Source: Acidimicrobiaceae bacterium
GTDB taxonomy: Bacteria; Actinomycetota; Acidimicrobiia; Acidimicrobiales; Ilumatobacteraceae
Reading direction: 5' to 3'
Assembly: GCA_020637295.1 (NCBI GenBank)
Contig: JACJWF010000015.1
Coordinates: 21,900 to 85,899 of the forward strand
Length of the DNA: 64,000 nucleotides
Part shown: positions 1 to 8,613 of the stretch, piece by piece
How the letters are laid out: each line of letters opens with the position of its first letter
Numbering within the stretch: the first letter of the stretch is position 1
Notes under the pieces: generated by a model
Told to the model about the DNA's origin: nothing
Seen by the model: only the letters and a program-made list of their open reading frames with translations
Database searches by the model: none
Program-made: the position numbers and the translations under genes

Positions 1-66
1 CGTGATGCCACCGTGCGCAGCGTCCCCGCATGAACACCCGGGCGCCAGCCTGCATCCGTTGTGCGA

Positions 67-72
67 TATCAT
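67..72 (+). promoter_or_regulatory. -10 element of a leaderless promoter for the VapB-like gene
   Basis: TATCAT lies seven bases before the ATG at 80, which has no Shine-Dalgarno sequence. The same TANNNT-N6-8-start arrangement recurs at many genes here, so I read it as a leaderless promoter. No convincing -35 is visible. Confidence 0.4.
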
Positions 73-79
73 TCTCCTC

Positions 80-292
80 ATGACCGATATCCTCATTCGG
101 GACGTGCCGGATGACGTCGTTGCCGCACTCGACGCGAACGCGCAGCGGGCAGGCCAGACACGCGCCGAGTACCTGCGCCGGTTGCTCGCCGAGCAACGGC
201 CGCCGGAGCTCTTGCGCGAGCAGCTGAACCGCTTCGCCGAACGGACTGCCGACTTGGGTGACCCCGACGTGATGGCAGACGCATGGCGGTAG
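80..292 (+). CDS. FitA/VapB-type antitoxin (ribbon-helix-helix)
   Basis: A 70-residue protein whose first half (ILIRDVPDDVVAALDANAQ, then AEYLRRLLAEQ) matches the ribbon-helix-helix fold of FitA/VapB antitoxins: a short beta strand followed by two helices. This part should dimerise and bind operator DNA. The acidic C-terminal tail would wrap around and inhibit the toxin. The open frame runs further upstream, but the domain begins at this ATG, which also has a -10 hexamer seven bases before it. Its end overlaps the downstream PIN-toxin gene by 10 bp, the usual antitoxin-first arrangement with translational coupling. Autoregulation is expected from the family; I see no clear operator. Confidence 0.85.
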   Translation: MTDILIRDVPDDVVAALDANAQRAGQTRAEYLRRLLAEQRPPELLREQLNRFAERTADLGDPDVMADAWR

Positions 293-687
293 CCGGGTGG
301 CTGATCGACAAGTCGGCGCTCAACCGAATCAACTCGGCCAGCGACGAGTGGTTGCAGCGCATCCAGCGCGGCTTGGTACGGATCTCAACCGTCACCCTGC
401 TAGAAGTCGGCTTCTCCACTCGCAACGGCGCCGATCACCGGGCAACCCTCGGTGAGCCACCCGTCGCTCTGATGCCCGTGGAACACCTCACGCCGGCGAT
501 CGAAACGCGCGCGGTAGAGATTCAGACCTTGCTTGCCGACCGCGGCCAACACCGCGCTCCCTCAATCCCTGACCTGCTGATCGCGGCCACTGCCGAACTC
601 TCCCGGCTCACCGTGCTTCACGTCGACAAGGACTTCGACCTCATCGCCGCCATCACCAACCAGCCCGTCGAGCGCCTGGACGTCTGA
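283..687 (+). CDS. VapC-type PIN-domain ribonuclease toxin
   Basis: A 134-residue single PIN domain, the standard VapC length. The acidic metal-binding residues are all visible: D9 in WLIDKSAL, E41 in TLLEVGF, D97 in SIPDLLIAA, and D115/D117 in the HVDKDFDL block. VapC toxins are Mg-dependent RNases that usually cut tRNA or rRNA and stop growth when the antitoxin is lost. The gene overlaps the antitoxin gene by 10 bp. The active site looks intact, so the pair is probably functional. The RNA target cannot be read from sequence. The pair may stabilise the neighbouring defence island or act in phage defence; that role is inference. Confidence 0.88.
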   Translation: MAVAGWLIDKSALNRINSASDEWLQRIQRGLVRISTVTLLEVGFSTRNGADHRATLGEPPVALMPVEHLTPAIETRAVEIQTLLADRGQHRAPSIPDLLIAATAELSRLTVLHVDKDFDLIAAITNQPVERLDV

Positions 688-730
688 CCATGGGCCGCTC
701 GCCGTCGAGGGGAACCTTGACCCGAACCAG

Positions 731-1504
731 CTACGGCCGGGCAGCCAGCACCGCTGGGAGAGCTTGCTGGGTTCGATGCAGCGCAGCCAGGTCCGGCGCC
801 ATCCATCCCAGGAGCTCAACCGACTCCTCCCACACCGTTATCAAGGCAACGAAGTTGTTGGTCCCGGCGGCCGTGACGCCGTTGAAGATCGGCTCGTGAT
901 GTGCCGCGCGGTTTCGCAGGCGCTGGAGGTTCGAGGCGCGCTGGTGGACGGCATCGCGGGTGGGGCGTCGCGGTCTCCCCGTGGCGGTGTGCGTGCCGAT
1001 CGCAAAGCCGAAGCGCAGGGCGGGCCGCCAGAGCTTGGCTTCGTAGTCGATTGCCCGACCGAGCGCAGAGGTTCCACCGCGGCTCAACAGCATGACCCAT
1101 GTGCCGAGCATCAAGTCGGCCACGATCTTTCCCGGTCCCACTGTGCCCTTGGCGAGTTGCCTCCGATGTCGGTGGACGACAGCGGACAGGGTTGAGGCCG
1201 TGATGTCGTCGAGCACGAGGTCATTGCTGGCCCACCAATCGGGGCGGGCGAAGTGGGTGGCCAACCGATCATGAAGCGTGTTCCGTAGTGCCACTTCGAC
1301 GTCGCACGCCAGCGAGGTGAACGCGGCTGCCAGGTCGATGTTCCAGCGGTACAGCTCCCACGCGTGATCGTCGTTCTGCGCGATCTGTCTGTAGGTGCTC
1401 AGCCGAGCGCTGCTGACTGCTGGCTCAAAGCCGGTGTTGAATGGCACAGCGGCATAGGGTAACCTGGCTTCAATTCCCCGGTGTCGCCAATGCCCTCGTG
1501 GCAT
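731..1504 (-). CDS. Abi-like (Abi_2 family) HEPN-type abortive infection protein
   Basis: This resembles the Abi-like family of abortive-infection proteins. The N-terminal core (LSTYRQIAQNDDHAWELYRWN, then a VEVALRNTLHDRL block) is typical, and near the C-terminus RLRNRAAHHEP carries the R-N-x3-H motif of HEPN ribonucleases (R197, N198, H202 from the start used here). By family knowledge it would be a predicted RNase that shuts down infected cells. The start is uncertain: the ATG at 1504 is in frame, but conserved sequence begins about 35 residues later, and the open frame continues to 1645. It converges on the VapC gene and is divergent from jetA, so it is its own transcription unit. Confidence 0.72.
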   Translation of the reverse strand: MPRGHWRHRGIEARLPYAAVPFNTGFEPAVSSARLSTYRQIAQNDDHAWELYRWNIDLAAAFTSLACDVEVALRNTLHDRLATHFARPDWWASNDLVLDDITASTLSAVVHRHRRQLAKGTVGPGKIVADLMLGTWVMLLSRGGTSALGRAIDYEAKLWRPALRFGFAIGTHTATGRPRRPTRDAVHQRASNLQRLRNRAAHHEPIFNGVTAAGTNNFVALITVWEESVELLGWMAPDLAALHRTQQALPAVLAARP

Positions 1505-1655
1505 GCGCCCGGGGTTTTGCTTTTTCGGGCCTCGCCTCGAGTGGCGGGGGCGTGGACAAAGAGCGCATCGCCGAGCGTTGCCTGGCCATCCGCTCCAACA
1601 GCGGGCGACACCCGGCACACCGTCGCCAGCGGCAGCGATTGTCACACCCTTTGCC

Positions 1656-1661
1656 TATGGT
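1656..1661 (+). promoter_or_regulatory. putative -10 of the Wadjet operon
   Basis: TATGGT lies seven bases before the ATG at 1669, the same geometry as other leaderless starts in this window. It overlaps an alternative in-frame ATG at 1657. No Shine-Dalgarno sequence precedes either ATG. A -35 with good spacing is not obvious. Confidence 0.35.
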
Positions 1662-1668
1662 TTCGGCC

Positions 1669-3273
1669 ATGGAGCACCAACGGGTCTGGCGGCGGGTGGA
1701 TGGCGACCTGTTCCGCTTCACCACCACCGATGGGCGCGACCTCCACATGGCGTTGATGTCGGCATTTGACGACTCCGCCGTCACGGCGCCGGCGCTGGAC
1801 ATCGATCAGGTGCGGTCGGCGCTCGACGCAACCGGGTGGGACGAGCCGGTCGACGAGGCGGCGCTCCAACGGGCCCTCGCCCAGCTCACCAGCTGGGGCC
1901 TGCTGGAGGTCACCCAGAATCACGCGGCGTCCTACGCCAGCCCGGAAGACTTCGAGCGGCGCAACCTGCAGTGGTCGCTCACCCGCAAGGGCGAGGCCGC
2001 CATCAGCGGGGTGCTGCACGCCTTCGGCCAACTCCGGAGTGCAATCGGCCTCCAGCCGGCCGTCCTCGACGCCATCGGCGACCGCCTTGGCGACCTCGCT
2101 GCCCTCCTGGAGGGTCCAGCGCTCGACGATCGGGCGGCTCGGGTACATCTCCTGCTGGCGGAGGTGGAGAACCACCTCTCGTCGCTGGTGGCCAGCGTCC
2201 GCCAGTTCAATGGGCACCTGCAGGCACTCCTCCGCGAGGACGCCACGGACGACGCCGTGTTCCTCGAGGTGAAACGGCGCACCGTCATGTACCTGGAGGA
2301 GTACGCCGACGGGGTGGAGCGCCGCCACCGCCGGGTTCGCTCCGGCGTCGAGCGGCTGCAGGCGTGGGGCGTTCCCGCATTGCTGGATGTGGCGGTCGAG
2401 GGTGCGAACCTGGCACCTACCGCGGCCGGCGATCCGCGGCCGGAGTGGATCGCCGAACGGCGGCGGCGCTGGGCCGGGCTCGAAGAATGGTTCACCCCGG
2501 CTGATGGCTCCGAGGCTCGTATCACCGGCCTGCTGCGTATCGCCCGCACGGCAATCGTCGAGCTGTTGCGGGTGCTCGAACGGCGGTGGGACCAACGCCG
2601 CCGGGCCGCGTCGGTGGCGCACGATCTGCGACGCCTGGCGGGGTGGTTCGCCGACTGTGCTGACGACGACGAGGCGCACCGCCTGTTCGGCGTGGCGTTC
2701 GGGCTGTGGCCGGCCCGCCATGCTCATCTGTCTCCGGTGGACGGGGAAGCACGCGACGTGCGGAGGTCCTGGTCGCAGACCACACCGGTGGAGGTCGCCC
2801 CGTCGTTGCGGACCAGTGGGAGCCTGGCCAACCGTGGCCGCGTACGCCCGATTGCCGACCCTGCCGCGTTGCGGGCGGCTCGCCAACGCGAGCAAGCCGA
2901 GGCCCTGCTGGCGCACCGTGCGATCAGAGCCGCGTTGGCCACCTCCGGCACGGTCCGGCTCTCGCACTTCGATCGGCTTCCTGCGGCGGAGTTCGCAGAG
3001 CTGCTGGACCTCCTGGCCGCGGGCCTGGACGCAGAACTCGGCTCCGACGGCGCACGGCGGGCACTGTCGCTGGACGGGCAGGTCGAGGTGGTACTGCTCG
3101 ACGACGGTCGCGGCGAGGTGACCGCACTGCGGACAGAGGCGGGCGTGCTGCATGCCCCCGACATGAGGGTGACGATCTCGCTGACGAGCGATGCACGCGC
3201 CACCTCTGAGAGCGCCAGCGCCGAGGGCCATCGCCACGACCACGGGCTGCGCAAGGTGGCCGCCGGTGCGTAG
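1669..3273 (+). CDS. jetA: Wadjet type III subunit JetA (TIGR02677/DUF2397 family)
   Basis: A 534-residue protein at the head of a four-gene operon whose members match TIGR02677, 02678, 02680 and 02679. The N-terminus (VWRRVDGDLFRF, DLHMALMSAF) is a winged-helix-like start typical of DUF2397. Long Arg/Glu-rich helices follow (EVKRRTVMYLEEYADGVERRHRR; LLRVLERRWDQRRRAASVAHDLRR). JetA is the kleisin-like part of the Wadjet complex, bridging JetC SMC-type motor heads and binding JetB. The complex extrudes plasmid loops and cuts small circular DNA. I prefer the ATG at 1669 because of the -10 spacing; an ATG at 1657 adds four residues, and the open frame extends upstream into non-homologous sequence. 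The gene overlaps jetB by 8 bp. Confidence 0.88.
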   Translation: MEHQRVWRRVDGDLFRFTTTDGRDLHMALMSAFDDSAVTAPALDIDQVRSALDATGWDEPVDEAALQRALAQLTSWGLLEVTQNHAASYASPEDFERRNLQWSLTRKGEAAISGVLHAFGQLRSAIGLQPAVLDAIGDRLGDLAALLEGPALDDRAARVHLLLAEVENHLSSLVASVRQFNGHLQALLREDATDDAVFLEVKRRTVMYLEEYADGVERRHRRVRSGVERLQAWGVPALLDVAVEGANLAPTAAGDPRPEWIAERRRRWAGLEEWFTPADGSEARITGLLRIARTAIVELLRVLERRWDQRRRAASVAHDLRRLAGWFADCADDDEAHRLFGVAFGLWPARHAHLSPVDGEARDVRRSWSQTTPVEVAPSLRTSGSLANRGRVRPIADPAALRAARQREQAEALLAHRAIRAALATSGTVRLSHFDRLPAAEFAELLDLLAAGLDAELGSDGARRALSLDGQVEVVLLDDGRGEVTALRTEAGVLHAPDMRVTISLTSDARATSESASAEGHRHDHGLRKVAAGA

Positions 3274-4546
3274 CGACGTACTTGCCACCGACCTCGCCGC
3301 CGAGCGTTCGCGGGCCATCCGCCTGCTGCTGCGCTCACCGATGCTCAACTCCGAGGATCAACCGGACGGCTTCCGCGACGTCGTCCGGCACCACGACTGG
3401 CTCGTCGCCTGGTTCGACGACACGTGCGGTTGGCAGCTCACCATCGACCCCGGTGCCGGGTTCGCCCGGCTCGCCAAGCGCTCCCGCGGCGCCAAGGTCG
3501 ACGTGTCCCGGCCGCTGCGGCGTTCCCGCGGGGGCCATCAGGCGTTCGATCGCCGCCGCTACCAGCTGCTGTGCCTCGTCGCCGCTCAGTTGGTGCAGCA
3601 CCCGGTCACCACCGTCGGACTCCTCGCCCGGGCGATCTGCGCCGAGGCCGGGCTGGACACGAGCCGCCATCGCGAGCGCGTCGCCCTGGTGGACGTGCTG
3701 CGAACACTGATCGAGTGGCAGGCACTGCGCGCCTCTGGTGGCACCGTGGACGACTTCGTGGAAACCGAAGAGGCGAACGCCCTGTTGCAGGCGGACACGA
3801 TGCGGCTGCACCGGCTGCTGGTCACCACGGTGGCACCTTCCTCGTTGGCCGACGACGTCAGCCCGGTTGCGGCAGCCGTGTACCTCGGGGCCGAACCGCG
3901 ATACGGGCGTGGCCGAGAAGCGGACGCGCACCAGGCAGGCACCGATGACGAGCAGCGGCTGCGCAGGATCCGCCACATGATTGGCCGCCGGCTGGTCGAC
4001 GACCCCGTTGTCTACTTCGAGGACCTCGACGAGGAGGAACGGGGCTACCTCGACAACCCAGCCGGCCGGCAGTGGCTGCGCAGCCGCGTCGCCGAGGCCG
4101 GCTTCGAGTTGGAAGAACGATCTGACGGGTTGCTGGCGGTCGACCCCGACGCGCTGGCGACGGACCTCCAGTTCCCAGGCCCGCACGGCAACGCCCACCA
4201 GCTGGCGCTGCTGTTGGTCGACGACCTGCTCACCCGGGCCGACGGGCGGCACCGCGACCCCGTAGAGCTGACGCCGGCCCAGCTGGAGCAGGCGGTGGAC
4301 ACCGTGTTCGAGCGGTTCCCGAATTGGGCCCGCTCCCACCGGGATCGTGACGGCCGCCAGGCCCTGACCACCGAAGCAACCGAGCTGCTCGAAGCCTTCG
4401 GTCTGGCCCGGCGCACACCCGACGGAGGTGTCGCCGGCCGGGCCGCCATCGCCCGCTACAGCGTCGGCGCACCGGTGCGGACGGGAACACGCACGCTCTT
4501 CGACGACCCGCCGGCGGGCGCGGCGACCGGAGAGAAGCCCTCGTGA
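3266..4546 (+). CDS. jetB: Wadjet type III subunit JetB (TIGR02678/DUF2398 family)
   Basis: A 426-residue DUF2398/TIGR02678 protein, the KITE-like winged-helix partner of JetA and JetC in type III Wadjet. Visible family features are the early DWLVAWFDDTCGWQLTID block, the FDRRRYQLLCLVAAQL helix and the DPVVYFEDLDEEERGYL block. The GTG at 3266 overlaps the jetA stop, which argues for translational coupling; the frame open upstream of it lies inside jetA. The last four bases overlap the jetC start (GTGA). It has no catalytic motif of its own. The protein is expected to act in the cytoplasm as a structural subunit of the DNA-loop-extruding complex. Confidence 0.87.
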   Translation: MRSDVLATDLAAERSRAIRLLLRSPMLNSEDQPDGFRDVVRHHDWLVAWFDDTCGWQLTIDPGAGFARLAKRSRGAKVDVSRPLRRSRGGHQAFDRRRYQLLCLVAAQLVQHPVTTVGLLARAICAEAGLDTSRHRERVALVDVLRTLIEWQALRASGGTVDDFVETEEANALLQADTMRLHRLLVTTVAPSSLADDVSPVAAAVYLGAEPRYGRGREADAHQAGTDDEQRLRRIRHMIGRRLVDDPVVYFEDLDEEERGYLDNPAGRQWLRSRVAEAGFELEERSDGLLAVDPDALATDLQFPGPHGNAHQLALLLVDDLLTRADGRHRDPVELTPAQLEQAVDTVFERFPNWARSHRDRDGRQALTTEATELLEAFGLARRTPDGGVAGRAAIARYSVGAPVRTGTRTLFDDPPAGAATGEKPS

Positions 4547-7500
4547 CTACCACGGCAGAGTCGACCACCACGGGCACGTTCAGCTCCCCGGTCCGCACGG
4601 ATCGCTGGGTGCCGGCCAGGGCTGGGCTCGTTTCGGTGTGGCGGTACGTCGAGGAGACCTTCCGCTTCCACCAGGGGCGCCTGCTCCTCCGCGGGCCCAA
4701 CGGATCGGGCAAGTCGATGGCACTCGAGCTCTTGCTGCCGTTCCTCCTCGACGCCGACACCAACCCGAACCGTCTCACCTCGGCTGCCAAGTCGCGCGGC
4801 GGCCTGTTCGACCGGATCATGACCGGCAGCGACGAACCCTCCCGCACCGGTTTCGTGTGGGTCGAGTTCCAACGTGGCGACGCCGCCTTCACGATCGGCG
4901 CCAGGCTGCGCGCCTCCCAGTCCACCCGGCGGGTCGACGTCGACTACTTCACCAGCACCGCCCGCATCGGCGAGGGGCTCGACCTGCTCGACGATCAACG
5001 CGTGCCCCTGTCGCTGAAGACACTGAAGGAGGCGCTCTCCGAGAGCGGACGGGTCTACGGCACCGCCGACGAGTACCGGGCGGCCGTGCGAGCAGCGCTC
5101 TACGAGGGTTTCGGTGCGGACCGCTATGCCTCGGTCGTCACCGCTCTCCTCGCGCTCCGCAAGGAGAAGCTGTCGCAGAACCTCGACCTCGACAAGTTGT
5201 CCGAGGTGATGTCGGAGTCCCTCCCCCCGCTCGACGACCACGACATCGCCGCAGTGGCCGAGGGGTTCGAACGCCTCGACCGCCGGCGGGCGCAACTCGA
5301 TGCGCTGCGCGGCGACCTCAAGGAGGTCGACCTCCTGGCGAGCCGGCAGCGCACCTATGCGCGCCAGGTCATCGCCTGGCTGGCCGACGAGGTCCGCTCG
5401 GCAGAGTCGCGGCGCGACACCGTCACCCGCACCGCTCGCGAGGCAGCCGAGGCCCTGGCCGCGGCGCAGCAGCGGGCGCAGGAGGTCGCCGACCGGGAGC
5501 GAAAGCTGGATGAACGCATCCGGGCCGCTCGTGCGGAGATCGACGGCTTCAAGGACAGCGATGCCTACCGGGAAGGCTCCCGGCTGCTGGAACTGCGGGC
5601 CCAGATCGAACAGCGCCGCACGGACGTCGCCACGGCGGAACGCACGCTCGCCCAGGCGCTGCGCAGGGTTGGCGACGCCGAGGCCGCCGTCGCCAACGCG
5701 TCGGACACAGCGTCCACCGCCGAAGCGAACCTCGTGCATGCCCGCCAGCAGCTCGACATCGCTGCGAATGCCGCGAACTCGGACACCATCGCGGCCGAGG
5801 CCACCGCGTCGGCGGAAGGATCTGCCGACGCCGACCACGGCGAGCGTCTGATGGCAGCACACATCACGGCCCGCCGCCAGTCGATCAAGGACGTGCGTGC
5901 CGCCCTGGACGAGCACCAGCAGGCGATGCAGCAACGAGAGGCGCACGCCGATGCGCTCGCCGACAGCATGACGGCGCTCGACGCCGCAGTCGAGGCCTCC
6001 CGGCTGGCGCGCGAGGCGTTGGACGGCGCCGTCGACGCCTTCGAGCAGGACGTGCGTGGTTGGGCGCGCTCATGCCGGCAGCTGTCACCCGACCGCATCC
6101 TCGCTGCGCTCCCCGACGACCTGTCGTCTCCCGAAACCGTCGCCGCTGCACTCTCAACGCTCCGCAACGACCTCAGCAGCGAGCACGAGCGGCACGTCAC
6201 CGGGCTGCGCCACAAGCAGCAGCAGCTCGACGCCGTGCTCGCCGACCTCTCCGCGAAACGTGATCACTTCGCCTCCGGCTCGGTGGTGGAACCGGTGCCA
6301 CCAACCTGGCGCGCCGATCGCCGTGAGCGACCGGGTGCGCCGCTCTGGCGCGCTGTGGACATCAATCCCTCCGCCGCTGACACCGAACTCGACGGGGTTG
6401 AAGCGGCGCTTGCCGCGGCCGGTCTCATCGACGCCTGGGTCCGCCCAGACGGCGGCGTCGACCTCACGCGAGCCGACGTCCACCTCATCCCGGCGCCGGT
6501 CGACGGCCCGACCTTGCGATCACTCCTCGTACCGATCGCCGGCGCCGGCCTCGACGAGGATCTCATCGACCGCGTCCTTCGCTCGATCCGGGTCGTCGAC
6601 ACCGTCCGGGGCACCCACGTTGCCGGTGCCCACGCCACCAGCGACGGCTCATTCCACCTCGAGATCGGGCGCGACGGTTCGTTCCGTGTCGGCGCTGCCG
6701 TCGGCCGCGGGCGCGTTCAAGCCGCCGAACTCCTCGGCGCAGAGGCCCGCGAGCGCCGGCGCCGCGCCCGCCTCGCCGAACTCGACGCCCAGATCGCCGC
6801 CAACCGCGACGAACACCGGCTGCTCAGCGAGCACATCGACACCGCCACCCGCGGATGGAACGCGGCTGCCGCCGAGCTGGCCACCGCACCCAGCGGGCGC
6901 CGCGTCGCCGATGCAGAACGCGGCCTCGTCGCCGCCGAGGCCGGCGAAGCCCAGACCCAACGGCAACACGCCGTCGCCCGCGAGCGGCTCGACACCAGCG
7001 AGCGAGCAGTGCGCGAGGCGCTGCGCCGTCTCACCGTGGAGGCCGCCCACCACCAGGTGCCCGCCGACCCGGCCGGGCTGGACGACCTGACCGACGCGCT
7101 CGTCACGCTGGAACGCAGCACGTCGGCGTGGGCTCGCCGCTGGCGCGACCGGCACACCGCCGCCATTGCCGTCGAGCGCGAAGAGCGCGACCGCGCAGGC
7201 GCATCCGAGGCCGCCGCGGAGGCGAAAGAGACGGAGGTCCGGCACCAGCAGGCACTGGCTGCACTTGTCTCCCGCATCACTGCGATCGAGGACGCGCTCG
7301 GCTCGCGCTACGACGACGTGCTGGAGCGGATCAGCGCCCTCGAACGGCAGCTCGCAATGGACGAAGCCGAGCACACCGCCCTCCGCAGCGACCAGCCGAA
7401 GCTTCAGCACAGCATCGGGGCCCTCGAAGAGCGCGTCGAACAAGCAGAGGCCGAACGCGCCCACGCCGACGCCCACCGTGCGGCGACGCATCACCACCTG

Positions 7501-8613
7501 GTCACCGCCCTCGCCCGTGGCGTCGGCACCGATGCCGACGTGGAATCTCCGACGAACCTCGACGGTGTCACGGCGGTGCTCACCGCCGCACGCGACATCG
7601 CCGCGACGCTGGGTGTCGGCGACACGACCTCGCCGTCGCGGGAAAAGGCTGGCGCCCGGGTCGAAGAGCAGCTCCACGTGGCCCGGCAGCGCCTCGTCAC
7701 CGCCGACATCGAGCGAACACCGAACGACGACGGCTGGACGGATCTCACCGCGCTGGTCGGCGGGCAGCGGCGACGGATCGGCCAGCTTGCGGGTGCGCTG
7801 CGCGCCAACGTGGACAGCGCGACCGCAGAGCTCCGTGACGAGGAGGAGCAGCTCTTCTCACGTGTGCTGGCCGGCGACATCCGTCGCACACTCGCCTCGC
7901 GCATCCGCCATGCCAACGATCTCGTCGGCAGCATCAACCGCCAGCTGGATCAGGTGCGCACCAAGGCTGCCGGCGTGCAGGCTCGGCTCACCTGGAATGT
8001 CGACGATCAGCAGCCCGACGCGGTGCGCTCGGCCCGGGCGCTGCTGCTGCGCGACCCCAGCGACCTCACCGACGCCGAAACGGCCGCTCTGCAGGCCTTC
8101 GTTCGTGCCCGCGTGGAGCAGGCCCGCGCCGACCTCGAGGCGAATGCACCATGGGAAGCACGGCTTCGCGAGACCCTCGACTACCGGCGCTGGCACCGCT
8201 TCACGCTGCAGCTGGCCCACCGCGACTGGGACGGCTTTCAGCCTGCAACCGCCAAGCGGCTGCAGAAGCTGTCGACCGGCGAGCGGTCCATCGCTCTGCA
8301 CCTGCCGATGCTGGCCTCCATCGCCGCCCACTACACCGCCGCCGACGGCCGGCCTGCAGCGTGCCCGCGGCTGATCATGCTCGACGAGCTGTTCGCCGGC
8401 GTCGACCCCACCAACCGGTCCCAGCTGTTCGCCCGCTTCACGGACTGGGACCTCGACGCCGTCTTCACCAGCGACCACGAGTGGTGCCAGTACGCGACCC
8501 TTGACGGGATCGCCATCCATCACCTCCACCCTCCGGTGGGCAACGAGCCGGTCACGTCCACGCGGTTCACTTGGGACGGCCATCACCGCATGATCGACCG
8601 GGCGGCCTCGTGA
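4543..8613 (+). CDS. jetC: Wadjet type III SMC-like ATPase JetC (TIGR02680 family)
   Basis: A 1356-residue SMC/SbcC-like ATPase, the loop-extrusion motor of Wadjet. The Walker A motif GPNGSGKS is at residues 51-58. Long Ala/Glu/Arg-rich coiled-coil arms run roughly from 240 to 1150, interrupted near 580-720 by a globular hinge-like segment. The ABC signature LSTGERS is at 1243-1249, and Walker B (LIMLDELFAGVD) carries D1281 and E1282. All ATPase motifs are intact. The GTG start forms a 4-bp GTGA overlap with jetB, and the end overlaps jetD in the same way, so the four proteins are probably made together. In studied Wadjets two JetC copies pair with JetA/JetB and hand DNA to the JetD nuclease. 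Confidence 0.93.
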   Translation: MTTTAESTTTGTFSSPVRTDRWVPARAGLVSVWRYVEETFRFHQGRLLLRGPNGSGKSMALELLLPFLLDADTNPNRLTSAAKSRGGLFDRIMTGSDEPSRTGFVWVEFQRGDAAFTIGARLRASQSTRRVDVDYFTSTARIGEGLDLLDDQRVPLSLKTLKEALSESGRVYGTADEYRAAVRAALYEGFGADRYASVVTALLALRKEKLSQNLDLDKLSEVMSESLPPLDDHDIAAVAEGFERLDRRRAQLDALRGDLKEVDLLASRQRTYARQVIAWLADEVRSAESRRDTVTRTAREAAEALAAAQQRAQEVADRERKLDERIRAARAEIDGFKDSDAYREGSRLLELRAQIEQRRTDVATAERTLAQALRRVGDAEAAVANASDTASTAEANLVHARQQLDIAANAANSDTIAAEATASAEGSADADHGERLMAAHITARRQSIKDVRAALDEHQQAMQQREAHADALADSMTALDAAVEASRLAREALDGAVDAFEQDVRGWARSCRQLSPDRILAALPDDLSSPETVAAALSTLRNDLSSEHERHVTGLRHKQQQLDAVLADLSAKRDHFASGSVVEPVPPTWRADRRERPGAPLWRAVDINPSAADTELDGVEAALAAAGLIDAWVRPDGGVDLTRADVHLIPAPVDGPTLRSLLVPIAGAGLDEDLIDRVLRSIRVVDTVRGTHVAGAHATSDGSFHLEIGRDGSFRVGAAVGRGRVQAAELLGAEARERRRRARLAELDAQIAANRDEHRLLSEHIDTATRGWNAAAAELATAPSGRRVADAERGLVAAEAGEAQTQRQHAVARERLDTSERAVREALRRLTVEAAHHQVPADPAGLDDLTDALVTLERSTSAWARRWRDRHTAAIAVEREERDRAGASEAAAEAKETEVRHQQALAALVSRITAIEDALGSRYDDVLERISALERQLAMDEAEHTALRSDQPKLQHSIGALEERVEQAEAERAHADAHRAATHHHLVTALARGVGTDADVESPTNLDGVTAVLTAARDIAATLGVGDTTSPSREKAGARVEEQLHVARQRLVTADIERTPNDDGWTDLTALVGGQRRRIGQLAGALRANVDSATAELRDEEEQLFSRVLAGDIRRTLASRIRHANDLVGSINRQLDQVRTKAAGVQARLTWNVDDQQPDAVRSARALLLRDPSDLTDAETAALQAFVRARVEQARADLEANAPWEARLRETLDYRRWHRFTLQLAHRDWDGFQPATAKRLQKLSTGERSIALHLPMLASIAAHYTAADGRPAACPRLIMLDELFAGVDPTNRSQLFARFTDWDLDAVFTSDHEWCQYATLDGIAIHHLHPPVGNEPVTSTRFTWDGHHRMIDRAAS

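Noticed and set aside
1441..1656. N-terminal extension of jetA to 1441.
   Set aside because: The extra 76 residues do not resemble JetA, cross a hairpin region and lack a start signal; the family homology begins near 1669.
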